From Aeromicrobium sp. Root344 (lineage in GTDB: Bacteria > Actinomycetota > Actinomycetes > Propionibacteriales > Nocardioidaceae), in contig NZ_LMDH01000001.1 in assembly GCF_001425755.1 (NCBI RefSeq), positions 829,787 through 893,786 of the forward strand: a DNA stretch of 64,000 nucleotides, in the 5' to 3' direction. Below are positions 19,843-28,732 of this stretch, in pieces. A model generated the notes under the pieces. It saw only the letters and a list, made by a program, of their open reading frames with translations, made no database searches and was not told where the DNA came from. The translations under genes were made by a program, and so were the position numbers. Every line of letters begins with the position of its first letter. Position 1 is the first letter of the stretch.

Positions 19843-21158
19843 CACTTGCCTCCGACGGTCTGGGGGGCGAACAGGGTCGAGGCGGCCGGCGGGAACAGCT
19901 CGCGCGACGGCGTGTGCAGGCCAGACTCGAACTCGCTGCGGAAGTGCTGGATCGCCGAGGTGATCGGGCTCGTCGCACCGTCGCCGAGGGCACAGAACGA
20001 ACGGCCGAGGATGTTCTCGCAGAGGTCGAGGAGCAGCTCGATGTCGCCGTCCTTGCCCTGCCCCTCATCGAGGCGCTGCAGGGTCTGGACGAGCCACCAC
20101 GTGCCCTCACGGCACGGGGTGCACTTGCCGCACGACTCGTGCTTGTAGAACTCGGTCCACCGGAGCACGCAGCGTACGACCGAGGTCGTCTGGTCGAAGA
20201 CCTGGAGCGCCTTGGTGCCCAGCATCGAGCCGGCAGCGCCGACGCCCTCGTAGTCGAGGGGGATGTCGAGGTGCTCGGCGGTCAGGATCGGGGTCGACGA
20301 GCCGCCGGGGGTCCAGAACTTGAGCTCGCTGCCGGGGCGCATGCCGCCGCCGAGGTCGAGCAGCTCGCGCAGCGTGATGCCGAGCGGCGCCTCGTACTGG
20401 CCGGGGCGGGCGACGTGTCCCGAGAGCGAGTAGAGCGTGTAGCCCTTGGACTTCTCGGTGCCCATCGAGCCGAACCAGTCGATGCCGTTCTTGACGATCG
20501 ACGGCACCGAGGCGATCGACTCGACGTTGTTGACGACGGTCGGCGAGGCGTAGAGGCCCTCGACGGCGGGGAACGGCGGACGGAGGCGGGGCTGGCCGCG
20601 GCGACCCTCGAGCGAGTCGAGGAGCGCGGTCTCCTCGCCGCAGATGTAGGCACCGGCACCGGCGTGGATGATCAGCTCGACATCGATGCCCGAGCCGAGG
20701 ATGTCGGTGCCGAGGTAGCCCGCCTCCTTGGCCTCACGTGCCGCGGCGCGCAGGCGGCGTACGACGTGCAGGACCTCGCCGCGTACGTAGATGAACGCGG
20801 TCTTGGCGCGTATCGCGTGGGCCGCGATGATGACGCCCTCGATCAGCGTGTGGGGCGTCGCCATCATGAGCGGGATGTCCTTGCAGGTGCCCGGCTCGGA
20901 CTCGTCGGCGTTGACCACGAGGTACTTGGGCTTCGGGTTGTCCTGCGGGATGAAGCTCCACTTCATGCCGGTCGGGAAGCCGGCACCACCACGACCGCGA
21001 AGACCGGAGTCCTTGACCATCGAGATGACGTCGTCCGGCGCCATCTTGAGCGCGGTCTCGAGCGCGGAGTAGCCACCGGCCCGCTCGTAGGCCTCGAGGG
21101 TCCACGCGCGATCGGTGCCCCAGTCGGCGCTGAGCACGGGTGTGAGGGTGTCAGTCAT
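19842..21158 (-). CDS. nuoF: NADH-quinone oxidoreductase subunit F
   Basis: NADH- and FMN-binding subunit where NADH is oxidised, 438 aa, ATG start 8 bases inside the end of nuoE. The glycine-rich NADH/FMN motif is GLRGRGGAGFPTGMKW (about residues 53-68). The [4Fe-4S] N3 ligands are ESCGKCTPCREGT (about residues 346-358) and the later Cys in GRSFCALGDGA. No equivalent exists in the partial cluster at 1-5967, so any NADH input to that cluster would have to come from this protein or from another donor. Confidence 0.97.
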   Translation of the reverse strand: MTDTLTPVLSADWGTDRAWTLEAYERAGGYSALETALKMAPDDVISMVKDSGLRGRGGAGFPTGMKWSFIPQDNPKPKYLVVNADESEPGTCKDIPLMMATPHTLIEGVIIAAHAIRAKTAFIYVRGEVLHVVRRLRAAAREAKEAGYLGTDILGSGIDVELIIHAGAGAYICGEETALLDSLEGRRGQPRLRPPFPAVEGLYASPTVVNNVESIASVPSIVKNGIDWFGSMGTEKSKGYTLYSLSGHVARPGQYEAPLGITLRELLDLGGGMRPGSELKFWTPGGSSTPILTAEHLDIPLDYEGVGAAGSMLGTKALQVFDQTTSVVRCVLRWTEFYKHESCGKCTPCREGTWWLVQTLQRLDEGQGKDGDIELLLDLCENILGRSFCALGDGATSPITSAIQHFRSEFESGLHTPSRELFPPAASTLFAPQTVGGK

Positions 21159-21942
21159 CCTCGCCCTCCTTGGCAGTGTCTGCGGGCGATTCCTCGACCT
21201 TGGTCTCGGTCTCGGCGCGCTGGGTGTCGGCCTGTTCCGCAGCGCCGGTCTTGGTGTCGGACGTCGCGTCGCCGGAACCGGACGAGGCCTGCTTGGCCTC
21301 GTCGACCGACGGTGCCGACCAGCCGCGCTCGGCGGCGATCTCGAGGCCGGCCAGCGACGGTCCGGCGGCTGCGGGCCCCTCGTCGACGAGCCCGTCCTCG
21401 AACCCGGCGAGCACCCGCTCGGCCTCGCGCCACGACGTGATCGTCGCGCCGCGCGTGGCCTGGACCGTCTCGCCGGCGCGCAGCTTGTCGACGAGCTCGA
21501 CCGCGGAGTCGGGGGTCTGGTTGTCGAAGAACTCCCAGTTGACCATCATCACGGGAGCGAAGTCGCACGCGGCATTGCACTCGATGTGCTCGAGGGTGAC
21601 CTTGCCGTCCTCGGTCGTCTCGTCGTTGCCGACGTCGAGGTGGCCCTTGAGCCGCTCGAAGATCAGGTCGCCACCCATCACCGCGCACAGGGTGTTGGTG
21701 CAGACGCCGACGTGGTGCTCGCCCATCGGACGCCGCTTGTACATCGTGTAGAACGTCGCGACGCCCGAGACCTCGGCGGCGCTGATGCCGAGGATGTCGG
21801 CGCAGACCTCGATGCCCTCGTTGGTGACGTTGCCCTCGACGGACTGGATCAGGTGCAGCATCGGCAGCAGCGCCGACCGCGACTGGGGATAACGACCGGC
21901 AAGCTCGCGGAGCTCGTCCTTCGTGAGATCCGTCAGGGTCAT
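21151..21942 (-). CDS. nuoE: NADH-quinone oxidoreductase subunit E with long acidic tail
   Basis: Thioredoxin-like [2Fe-2S] subunit (N1a), 263 aa. Ligands are the pairs in GVCTNTLC (C-x4-C) and ECNAAC (C-x3-C). ATG start overlapping the nuoD stop. The family core ends near residue 160. The remaining 100 residues form an Ala/Glu/Asp/Thr-rich, probably disordered tail ending in KEGEDD, longer than the usual NuoE of 160-240 aa. The tail overlaps the start of nuoF by 8 bases. Confidence 0.95.
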   Translation of the reverse strand: MTLTDLTKDELRELAGRYPQSRSALLPMLHLIQSVEGNVTNEGIEVCADILGISAAEVSGVATFYTMYKRRPMGEHHVGVCTNTLCAVMGGDLIFERLKGHLDVGNDETTEDGKVTLEHIECNAACDFAPVMMVNWEFFDNQTPDSAVELVDKLRAGETVQATRGATITSWREAERVLAGFEDGLVDEGPAAAGPSLAGLEIAAERGWSAPSVDEAKQASSGSGDATSDTKTGAAEQADTQRAETETKVEESPADTAKEGEDD

Positions 21943-23270
21943 CGATCAACGCCTCCCATGACGGGGTCGATGCTGGCGATCGCGACGATCACGTCGGACA
22001 GCATGCCGCCCTCGCTCATGACCGAGGTGCCCTGCAGGTTGACGAACGACGGATCGCGGAAGTGCGCCCGGTAGGGCCGGGTGCCGCCGTCGGAGACGAC
22101 GTGGCAGCCGATCTCGCCGCGCGGCGCCTCGACGCTCGCGTAGGCCTGACCGGCCGGCACGCGGAAGCCCTCCGTGACGATCTTGAAGTGGTGGATCAGC
22201 GCTTCCATCGACTCGCCCATGATGTGCTTGATGTGCTCGGCAGAGTTGCCCTGGCCGTCAGATCCGACGCTGAGCTGCGAGGGCCAGGCGATCTTCTTGT
22301 CGGCGACCATGACGGGCTGGCCCTCCATCGCGGCGAGCCGCTCGGTGGCCTGCTCGACGATCTTGAGCGACTCCCACATCTCGTCGAGGCGTACGCGGAA
22401 CCGGCCGTAGGCGTCCGGCTCGTCGCGGGTCACGACGTCGAAGTCGTACGTCTCGTAGCCCCAGTAGGGCTGCTTCTTGCGCAGGTCCCAGTCGTAGCCC
22501 GTCGCGCGGAGGATCGGGCCCGTGAGGCCGAGGGCGAGGCAGCCCGAGAGGTCGAGGTGCCCGACGCCCTTGAGCCGGCCCTTGAAGATCGGGTTGGCGT
22601 TGCACAGTGCGGCGTACTCGGGCAGCCGCTTCTTGAGCAGCCGGACCGTGGAGCGGAGTTTCTCGATGCCACCCGCGGGCATGTCCTGCGCGACACCGCC
22701 GGGGCGGATGAACGCGTGGTTCATGCGCAGGCCGGTGATCATCTCGAACAGGTCGAGGATCAGCTCGCGGTCACGGAACCCGCAGGTCATGACCGTGAGG
22801 GCGCCGATCTCCATGCCCCCCGTGGCGAGCGCGACGAGGTGCGACGACACGCGGTTGAGCTCGAGCAGCAGGACGCGCATGACCTGCGCCTTCTCGGGCG
22901 CCTCGATGCCGAGCAGCTTCTCGACCGCCATGACGTACGCCGCCTCGTTGGAGAACGGCGCGACGTAGTCCATGCGGGTGCAGAAGGTGACGCCCTGCGT
23001 CCAGGTGCGGTACTCCATGTTCTTCTCGATGCCGGTGTGCAGGTAGCCGACGCCGGCACGGGCATCGCGTACGGTCTCGCCGTCGATCTCGAGGATCAGG
23101 CGGAGCACGCCGTGCGTCGACGGGTGCTGCGGACCCATGTTGATGACGAGGTGGTCGCCCTCGACGGCCGAGGCGTCGATCGTGTCCCAGTCCTGGCCGG
23201 TGACGGTGAAGACCGGACCCTCGGCCGAGTCGGTCGTGCTGGCGTACGGGTCGCTGACGGTCTCGGTCAT
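21939..23270 (-). CDS. nuoD: NADH-quinone oxidoreductase subunit D
   Basis: 49-kDa subunit that forms the quinone-reduction site with NuoB, 443 aa. ATG overlapping the nuoC stop. The quinone-site loop is [15 protein letters not shown] (about residues 44-58). The typical C-terminus with a hydrogenase large-subunit fold ends at GGVDR. This is the only nuoD in the window, so the partial cluster would have to use it, or an unlinked gene, to build a quinone site. Confidence 0.97.
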   Translation of the reverse strand: MTETVSDPYASTTDSAEGPVFTVTGQDWDTIDASAVEGDHLVINMGPQHPSTHGVLRLILEIDGETVRDARAGVGYLHTGIEKNMEYRTWTQGVTFCTRMDYVAPFSNEAAYVMAVEKLLGIEAPEKAQVMRVLLLELNRVSSHLVALATGGMEIGALTVMTCGFRDRELILDLFEMITGLRMNHAFIRPGGVAQDMPAGGIEKLRSTVRLLKKRLPEYAALCNANPIFKGRLKGVGHLDLSGCLALGLTGPILRATGYDWDLRKKQPYWGYETYDFDVVTRDEPDAYGRFRVRLDEMWESLKIVEQATERLAAMEGQPVMVADKKIAWPSQLSVGSDGQGNSAEHIKHIMGESMEALIHHFKIVTEGFRVPAGQAYASVEAPRGEIGCHVVSDGGTRPYRAHFRDPSFVNLQGTSVMSEGGMLSDVIVAIASIDPVMGGVDR

Positions 23271-24016
23271 GAGTAGCTCCTCCGCTGGTCGGGCGGGGCG
23301 ATCGTGCCGCCCTTGTACTCGACGGGGATGCCGCCCAACGGATAGTCCTTGCGCTGGGGGTGGCCGGGCCAGTCGTCGGGCATGAGGATGCGGGCCAGGG
23401 CCGGGTGGCCGTCGAAGATGATGCCGAACATGTCCCAGGTCTCCCGCTCCTGCCAGTCCGCAGTCGGGTAGATGCTGACGACGCTCGGGATGTGCGGGTC
23501 GTCGTCGGGCGCCACGACCTCGAGGCGGATTCGACGGTTGTGGGTCATCGAGAGCAGGTGGTAGGCCACGTGCAGCTCGCGCCCGGTCTCGTGCGGGAAG
23601 TGCACGCCGGAGACGCTGGAGCAGAACTCGAAGCGCAGCACCGGGTCGTTGCGCAGGTGCGTCACGGTCTCGAGCAGCTTGTGCCGGCGGATGAAGAACG
23701 TGATCTCGCCGCGGTCGACGACGACCTTCTCGATGGCCTCGTCGAGCTCAGTGATCGTGGCGAGCTGGTCGGCGACCTCGTCGTACCAGCCGCCGTAGGG
23801 TCGCTGGCTCGCGCCGGGCATCATGACCGGCCTGGTCAGGCCGCCGAAGCCGGACGTGTCACCCGTGCCGTGGATGCCGAAGGCTCCTTCGCGCACCTCG
23901 ACGATCTCGAGCTCGACGGCGTCGCTCTTGACGAGCTCGGCCTGCGTCTCGTGCGAGCCGTCCTGGGTCTTGGTGCCCTGGTCCCGCTCGTCCTTGTTGC
24001 CCTTGGCGTCGACCAT
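23267..24016 (-). CDS. nuoC: NADH-quinone oxidoreductase subunit C
   Basis: 30-kDa peripheral subunit, 249 aa. Signature [17 protein letters not shown] near residues 190-206. The ATG is preferred because GGCGG lies 7 bases upstream; a GTG directly before it (24019) is possible. The 30-residue N-terminal extension is charged and low-complexity. The 82 bases before the start hold a repeat next to the nuoB stop and a strong inverted repeat that pairs with the start codon. Confidence 0.95.
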   Translation of the reverse strand: MVDAKGNKDERDQGTKTQDGSHETQAELVKSDAVELEIVEVREGAFGIHGTGDTSGFGGLTRPVMMPGASQRPYGGWYDEVADQLATITELDEAIEKVVVDRGEITFFIRRHKLLETVTHLRNDPVLRFEFCSSVSGVHFPHETGRELHVAYHLLSMTHNRRIRLEVVAPDDDPHIPSVVSIYPTADWQERETWDMFGIIFDGHPALARILMPDDWPGHPQRKDYPLGGIPVEYKGGTIAPPDQRRSYS

Positions 24017-24064
24017 CACGCAACCGCCGTGGAAAAAGACAAAGAGTGCGACGGCAGCGCGATG
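24014..24064 (-). promoter_or_regulatory. Inverted repeat that pairs with the nuoC start codon
   Basis: On the coding strand a 16-base arm (24064-24049, CATCGCGCTGCCGTCG) pairs with a second arm (24029-24014, CGGCGGTTGCGTGATG) at 15 of 16 positions, three of them G-U. The loop is 19 bases and pyrimidine-rich. The last three bases of the second arm are the nuoC ATG. In RNA this would hide the ribosome-binding region. Confidence 0.6.
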
Positions 24065-24078
24065 TGCACTGGATTGTC

Positions 24079-24099
24079 CACTCGCTGGCGCTCGTTCAT
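24079..24099 (-). repeat. Stop-adjacent dispersed repeat, nuoB copy
   Basis: Coding strand ATGAACGAGCGCCAGCGAGTG, directly after the nuoB stop; 20 of 21 bases match the copy at the ccdA stop (50246-50266). Confidence 0.7.
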
Positions 24100-24653
24100 C
24101 AACGCATCAGACCCTTCATGGCCGAGGTCGGCGTGGCGAGGAGGGCGACCTTCTCGTCTTCCTTGATCTCGTTGAGGCGGTTGACGCCGAGCTTCTCGTG
24201 CTGGATCTGGTCGTGCAGCTTGAGGATCGCGTCGATCAGCATCTCCGGCCGCGGCGGGCAGCCGGGGAGGTACATGTCGACCGGGACGATGTGGTCGACG
24301 CCCTGCACGATCGCGTAGTTGTTGAACATGCCGCCCGAGCTCGCGCAGACGCCCATCGCGAGGACGTACTTGGGGCCGGCCATCTGGTCGTAGATCTGGC
24401 GGACGACGGGGGCCATCTTGTTGCTGACGCGGCCGGCGACGATCATCAGGTCAGCCTGGCGCGGCGACGGCCGGAAGACCTCCATGCCGAAGCGGGCCGA
24501 GTCGAAGCGCGGGGCGCCGAACGTCATCATCTCGATCGCGCAGCACGCGAGTCCGAACGTCGCGGGCCAGAACGAGGCCTTGCGCATGTAGCCGGCGAGT
24601 CCCTCGACAGTCGAGAGCAGAACACCTGACGGCAGTTTTTCTTCAATTCCCAC
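24099..24653 (-). CDS. nuoB: NADH-quinone oxidoreductase subunit B
   Basis: Subunit with cluster N2, 184 aa, GTG start with GAGGAG about 10 bases upstream. Ligands: Cys37-Cys38 ([10 protein letters not shown]), Cys103 (GVCASSGG), Cys132 (LPGCPPRPE). It is one of only two genes in this operon separated from its neighbours by sizeable gaps: 102 bases before it and 79-82 after it, each holding a hairpin and a repeat-like sequence. Confidence 0.97.
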   Translation of the reverse strand: MGIEEKLPSGVLLSTVEGLAGYMRKASFWPATFGLACCAIEMMTFGAPRFDSARFGMEVFRPSPRQADLMIVAGRVSNKMAPVVRQIYDQMAGPKYVLAMGVCASSGGMFNNYAIVQGVDHIVPVDMYLPGCPPRPEMLIDAILKLHDQIQHEKLGVNRLNEIKEDEKVALLATPTSAMKGLMR

Positions 24654-24688
24654 GTCGGCCGCTCCTCGTTTGGTCGTGCGCCCACGTC

Positions 24689-24725
24689 GTCAGTCGGGGA
24701 CCGCGCCCGACGCGGGGCCCCTGAC
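24689..24725 (-). other. GC-rich hairpin between nuoA and nuoB
   Basis: Stem of GTCAG/CTGAC, GGG/CCC and CCGCG/CGCGG with a 5-base loop and small internal loops, with no T-tract. It may act as an mRNA stability or attenuation element within the operon. The sequence just after the nuoA stop (GAGCGAAGCGAAGGACC) resembles the stop-adjacent repeats elsewhere in the window. Confidence 0.5.
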
Positions 24726-24755
24726 GTGCTGTGCTGAATTGGTCCTTCGCTTCGC

Positions 24756-25115
24756 TCAGTCCCATTCCAAGCCTCCACGGCGCCATACGTAGGCATAGGC
24801 GATGAACACCGTCAGCATGAAGATGAACATCTCGATCAGGCCGAACCACCCGAGCGCGTCGAACGCGACGGCGAACGGGTAGAGGAAGATGATCTCGATG
24901 TCGAAGACGATGAACAGCATCGCGATGATGAAGTAGCGGATCGAGACCTTGCCGCCGCCCTCGGGCAGCGGGCTCGGCTCGATGCCCGACTCGTAGCGGT
25001 CGAGCTTGGCGCGGTTGTAGCGCTTGGGCCCGGTCAGCGGGGCGATCGCGACGCTGCCAATGGCGAATGCAGCCGCAATGGCTCCGAGCACGATGATCGG
25101 CGTGTAAGCCGTCAC
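24756..25115 (-). CDS. nuoA: NADH-quinone oxidoreductase subunit A
   Basis: ND3-like membrane subunit, 119 aa with three helices, first gene of the 14-gene operon. GTG start with GGGAGG 5 bases upstream. Conserved loop YESGIEPSP and acidic helix LFIVFDIEIIFLYP. The upstream 212-base region carries the operon promoter, a perfect Rex-type palindrome and a CRP/FNR-like site, so the operon is probably controlled by redox state and by a CRP-family factor. Confidence 0.96.
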   Translation of the reverse strand: MTAYTPIIVLGAIAAAFAIGSVAIAPLTGPKRYNRAKLDRYESGIEPSPLPEGGGKVSIRYFIIAMLFIVFDIEIIFLYPFAVAFDALGWFGLIEMFIFMLTVFIAYAYVWRRGGLEWD

Positions 25116-25167
25116 GGCACCTCCCAGGCGTCAACCGACAGAGCAAGAGCTGTGTGTGTTCGTGCGC

Positions 25168-25185
25168 TTGTGAATCGCTTCACAA
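25168..25185. promoter_or_regulatory. Rex operator upstream of nuoA
   Basis: TTGTGAATCGCTTCACAA is a perfect 18-bp palindrome and fits the actinobacterial Rex consensus (TTGTGAA-N4-TTCACAA). It lies just downstream of the predicted nuoA transcription start, where a bound repressor would block initiation or elongation. Confidence 0.85.
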
Positions 25186-25200
25186 CGTGATCACGGTCTC

Positions 25201-25230
25201 ACCCTACGCCCGGGTTTTCGGCAGTGTCAC
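25201..25230 (-). promoter_or_regulatory. Predicted nuoA promoter
   Basis: On the minus strand: -35 GTGACA (25230-25225), 18-base spacer, -10 TAGGGT (25206-25201). The start would fall near 25194, about 10 bases before the Rex palindrome. Confidence 0.55.
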
Positions 25231-25240
25231 TTAGGTCACA
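25225..25240. promoter_or_regulatory. CRP/FNR-like site overlapping the nuoA -35 box
   Basis: Minus strand TGTGACCTAAGTGACA: the left half equals the CRP half-site TGTGA and the right half differs from TCACA by one base. Spacing is 6 bases. A further TCACA-type half-site lies at about 25265-25270. Confidence 0.4.
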
Positions 25241-25336
25241 CTAACCTCGAGATGGAGACCTGGGTCACACCACGACCGATCCCTGCGGCTGCTGGCGACG
25301 AACACCTCACAAGACCACACGAACGAGGTGCACGAC

Positions 25337-25951
25337 ATGCAGAACTCCTTGCTCATGAGCATCGGTGACTCGCACCGCGTGCTCGATGACCAGCTCGCCG
25401 CAGTGGGTCACGCCGTGCAGGAGCGCGAGTCGACCCGCGCCATCGTCCAGAAGACCGACGCCTTCATGATCCATGCGTGCCGGCACGTCTCGGCATCGTG
25501 CGCCGTCATCTTGCCGACCGCCCGCCGCGAGCTGCCCGGGGGCCGGCGTCGGGTGCAGCTCTACATCGAGCAGGTGCGGCGGCTCGAGCGGTCCGTGGCG
25601 CAGATGAAGCGCCGACTCTACGGCGCCTCACGATCCATCCGCCTGCCGTGGACTCAGGTCTGGGAGGCGATGCAGCACGAGCTGGCGGAGCTCATGGCGA
25701 TCGAGCTGGCCATCGTCGCGGACGTCGCCGCAGATGTCGGTCCGCGCACCGGCGGCCGTTTGGCCCGCCGCCTCGCGGGCTCCGAGGCCGGCAGTCCGAC
25801 CCGGCCGCACCCCAACTCCCCGCACACCGGGTGGTTCGCGCCGCTGAGCCGCCACTTCTGGGCCCGCGCCGACACGTTCTGGGACGCCGTCGAGGGCCGC
25901 GTCGTCGCCGGCGCCGTCAAGGCGTTCAAGGCGCCCGCACGGCTGGCCTAG
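25337..25951 (+). CDS. Uncharacterised helical protein divergent from nuoA
   Basis: 204 aa, ATG start with GAGG 8 bases upstream. It is mostly alpha-helical, without signal peptide or membrane helix. His and acidic residues recur in helices ([28 protein letters not shown]), which recalls hemerythrin-like HHE bundles, but no clear HHE signature is seen and the function is unknown. It shares the regulatory region with the Rex-controlled nuo operon and overlaps the end of menG by 4 bases on the opposite strand. A link to redox sensing is only suggested by position. Confidence 0.6.
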   Translation: MQNSLLMSIGDSHRVLDDQLAAVGHAVQERESTRAIVQKTDAFMIHACRHVSASCAVILPTARRELPGGRRRVQLYIEQVRRLERSVAQMKRRLYGASRSIRLPWTQVWEAMQHELAELMAIELAIVADVAADVGPRTGGRLARRLAGSEAGSPTRPHPNSPHTGWFAPLSRHFWARADTFWDAVEGRVVAGAVKAFKAPARLA

Positions 25952-26640
25952 GGGCGGAACGAGTGGTGCAGCGCGACGATGCCGCCCGACAGGTTGTGCC
26001 ACTCGACCTTGCCCCAGCCCGCCTCGACCATGCGGAGCGCGAGGCCCTTCTGGTCGGGCCACTCGCGGATCGACTCGGCGAGGTAGACGTACGACTCGGG
26101 GTTGGACGAGACCTTGCGGGCGATCGTGGGCAGCGCACGCATGAGGTAGTTGGTGTAGACCGCGTCGAACGGGCCCCACGTCGGCGTGCTGAACTCGCAC
26201 ACCACGATGCGCCCGCCGGGCTTGGTGACCCGGAAGAGCTCGCGCAGGCCCGCGATCGGGTCGACGATGTTGCGCAGCCCGAACGAGATCGTGACGGCAT
26301 CGAACGTCTCGTCCCCGAACGGCAGTCGCATGCCGTCACCGGCCGTGAACGCCAGGCGGGGCCGCTCGCGCTTGCCGACCTCGAGCATGCCGATCGAGAA
26401 GTCGCAGGGCACGACCGTCGCGCCGGCATCGGCGAACGGCTGGCTCGACGTACCGGTGCCCGCGGCGAGGTCGAGGATCGTCTCGCCCGGCTGCGGGGCG
26501 ACGAGGTCGACGACGCGCCTGCGCCAGCGACGGTCCTGTCCGAGAGACAGCACGTCATTGGTCAGGTCGTACTTCTCGGCGACCCCGTCGAACATCTTCG
26601 CGACGTCGTGGGGTTCCTTGTCCAGACCGGCTCGGCTCAC
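25948..26640 (-). CDS. menG: Demethylmenaquinone methyltransferase
   Basis: Last step of menaquinone synthesis: SAM-dependent methylation of the ring. 230 aa, GTG start. UbiE/MenG family motifs: [24 protein letters not shown] across the N-terminus (two adjacent motifs), SAM site [12 protein letters not shown] (about residues 55-66), [16 protein letters not shown] and [15 protein letters not shown] near the end. It is divergent from menF with a 33-base gap, so both menaquinone genes could share control. Confidence 0.93.
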   Translation of the reverse strand: MSRAGLDKEPHDVAKMFDGVAEKYDLTNDVLSLGQDRRWRRRVVDLVAPQPGETILDLAAGTGTSSQPFADAGATVVPCDFSIGMLEVGKRERPRLAFTAGDGMRLPFGDETFDAVTISFGLRNIVDPIAGLRELFRVTKPGGRIVVCEFSTPTWGPFDAVYTNYLMRALPTIARKVSSNPESYVYLAESIREWPDQKGLALRMVEAGWGKVEWHNLSGGIVALHHSFRP

Positions 26641-26659
26641 CTTCCCACCTTGCCACGGG

Positions 26660-26665
26660 TACGCT
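26660..26665 (+). promoter_or_regulatory. Probable -10 box of menF (leaderless)
   Basis: TACGCT ends 8 bases before the GTG at 26674. The in-frame ATG at 26668 is too close to be transcribed from it, which favours the GTG start. Confidence 0.45.
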
Positions 26666-26673
26666 CAATGACT

Positions 26674-27927
26674 GTGAGCAACCCTGCTGTCGATGCTGCG
26701 ACGGCGCCACTCCTGGTCCGCTCCTCACCGATCGACGACCCTGGCGCGCTGCTGTCACTGCTCCCTCCCACCGACGCGTTCGCGTGGGTGCACGGGGGCG
26801 ACGGGCTCGTCGGCTGGGGTCGCGCCGCTGAGTTCTCCACGGCCGGGCCGGAGCGTTTCGGCGACGCCGCCGAGTGGTGGCAGGACCTCTCGTCGCACGC
26901 CGTCGTGCGTGACGACATCGACGTCCCTGGCTCGGGGCTTGTAGCGTTCGGCTCCTTCACCTTCACCGACGACGCCGCGGGCAGCACCCTCGTCGTCCCC
27001 GAGGTCGTCATCGGTCGCCGCGACGGCGTCGCGTGGGTCACGGTCATCGGCCCGGGCATCAGCTCGGCGCCCGAGATCGCCGTCTCGACGCCTGCAGAGC
27101 CGGTCGGCACGACGTTCGCCGACGGGCCGGTCGACAGCGTCACATGGCAGGGCCTGGTCGGCGAAGCCGTCAGGCGCATCGAGCAGGGCGGCCTCGACAA
27201 GGTCGTCCTCGCCCGCGACCTCGTCGCCTCGCTCGACGAGCCCCTCGACGTACGCGCTCCGTTGGCCCGGCTCGCTGCGGACTACCCCAGCTGCTGGACG
27301 TTCCACGTCGACGGCTTCTTCGGCTCGACGCCCGAGATGCTCGTACGCCTCGAGCGCGGACTGGTCACCTCGCGCGTGCTGGCCGGCACCATCAGGCGTA
27401 CCGGCGACGACGCCCACGACCTCGCCCTCGCCGGGTCGCTGGCCCGGTCGAGCAAGGACCTCGAGGAGCACGAGTACGCCGTGCGGTCCGTCGCCGAGGC
27501 GCTCGCCCCGCACTGCACCAGCATGAACGTCCCCGAGACGCCGTTCGTGCTGCATCTGCCCAACGTCATGCATCTCGCGACCGACGTCACCGGCGTCATC
27601 CGCGACGACGCCAGCGTCCTCAGCCTCGCCGCGTCGCTGCACCCTTCGGCTGCGGTGGGCGGCACGCCGACGGCGGAGGCCGTACGCCTGATCGCCGAGA
27701 TCGAGCTGCTCGACCGGGGTCGCTACGCCGGTCCGGTCGGCTGGATCGGAGCCTCGGGCGACGGCGAGTGGGGGATCGGCCTGCGGTCGGCACAGATCGA
27801 GGACGACGGGACGGTCGTACGCCTGTTCGCCGGCTGCGGCATCGTCGCCGACTCCGTGCCGGCCGACGAGCTCGCCGAGTCCAACGCCAAGCTCATCCCC
27901 GTGCGCGACGCCCTGACGCCGCGCTAG
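26674..27927 (+). CDS. menF: Isochorismate synthase
   Basis: Converts chorismate to isochorismate, the entry step to menaquinone (a siderophore route is possible but no such genes are near). 417 aa from the GTG. Chorismate-binding domain in the C-terminal 260 residues: GGLDKVVLARD with the catalytic lysine, AGTIRRTGDDAHD, PNVMHLATDVTGVI, LHPSAAVGGTPTAEA and YAGPVGWIGASGDGEWGIGL. It ends in a 4-base convergent overlap with the MmyB-type regulator. Confidence 0.9.
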   Translation: MSNPAVDAATAPLLVRSSPIDDPGALLSLLPPTDAFAWVHGGDGLVGWGRAAEFSTAGPERFGDAAEWWQDLSSHAVVRDDIDVPGSGLVAFGSFTFTDDAAGSTLVVPEVVIGRRDGVAWVTVIGPGISSAPEIAVSTPAEPVGTTFADGPVDSVTWQGLVGEAVRRIEQGGLDKVVLARDLVASLDEPLDVRAPLARLAADYPSCWTFHVDGFFGSTPEMLVRLERGLVTSRVLAGTIRRTGDDAHDLALAGSLARSSKDLEEHEYAVRSVAEALAPHCTSMNVPETPFVLHLPNVMHLATDVTGVIRDDASVLSLAASLHPSAAVGGTPTAEAVRLIAEIELLDRGRYAGPVGWIGASGDGEWGIGLRSAQIEDDGTVVRLFAGCGIVADSVPADELAESNAKLIPVRDALTPR

Positions 27928-28697
27928 CCCTGGAGCGCTTTCGCCGTCGCGTCGTCCGCCGGCAGGAAAGCCTCGATGCTGAGCTCGGCGGCGGTCAGGT
28001 CCAGCGCCGTGCCGAAGGTCGTGACGGTGCTGATGAACGACAGCGGACCGTCGGGTGAGTCCAGCACCATCGGCACCGCCACCCCGCCGTCGTCGACGCC
28101 GGCCTGCATCCCACCGGGATGGTCGAGAAGCTCCTCGTGCAGGCTGCGGAGCAGCTCCGAGCCGCTCGCCGCGGCTTCTCGGGCCAGGCGGCCCAGCACG
28201 TGGAACCGCCACTCGGCGAGGTTGAGGATGCGCGGCGCCAAGCCCTCGGGGTGGAGGCTGATGCGCAGCGCGTTCGGAGACTCCATGAGGTGCGGCGCCA
28301 CACCCTCGAGGATTGGCGCGACGCCGGCGTTCGCCATGACGAGGTTCCAGCCGCGGTCGACGACGAGGCAGGGATAGGGCTCGTACGCCACGAGGACCCG
28401 GTCCAGCCCGGCCCGGATCGCGCCGAGCTCGGGGTCGTCGAGTGGGCGTTCCGGGAACGCCGGCGCGAACCCGGCGGCGATGAGCAGCTGGTTCTGCTCA
28501 CGCTTCGGCACGTCGAGCGTCTGGGCGAGCTGCAGCACCATCGACCGACTGGGCCGGGACCGGCCGGTCTCGACGAAGCTGAGGTGGCGCGACGAGATGC
28601 CCGCCTCGATCGACAGGTCGAGCTGGCTGAAGTGGCGGCGCCGGCGCCACTCACGCAGGAGGGAGCCGACGGGTGAGGCGGCGGTCGCAGCGGTCAT
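27924..28697 (-). CDS. XRE-family regulator with MmyB-like ligand domain
   Basis: 257 aa, ATG start. Helix-turn-helix at residues 10-65 (SQLDLSIEAGISSRHLSFVE), then an MmyB-like domain (about residues 85-250) recognised by LVVDRGWNLVMANAG and the HPEGL/NLAEWRF pattern. Such regulators usually repress a neighbouring divergent gene, here the small membrane protein at 28785. A perfect palindrome ATGACCT-CAC-AGGTCAT lies between them and is the likely operator. The ligand is unknown (fatty-acid-like ligands have been proposed for the family). Confidence 0.88.
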   Translation of the reverse strand: MTAATAASPVGSLLREWRRRRHFSQLDLSIEAGISSRHLSFVETGRSRPSRSMVLQLAQTLDVPKREQNQLLIAAGFAPAFPERPLDDPELGAIRAGLDRVLVAYEPYPCLVVDRGWNLVMANAGVAPILEGVAPHLMESPNALRISLHPEGLAPRILNLAEWRFHVLGRLAREAAASGSELLRSLHEELLDHPGGMQAGVDDGGVAVPMVLDSPDGPLSFISTVTTFGTALDLTAAELSIEAFLPADDATAKALQG

Positions 28698-28732
28698 GTC
28701 CCCCACTCTCGCGGATCCGGGGACGCCGGGCC

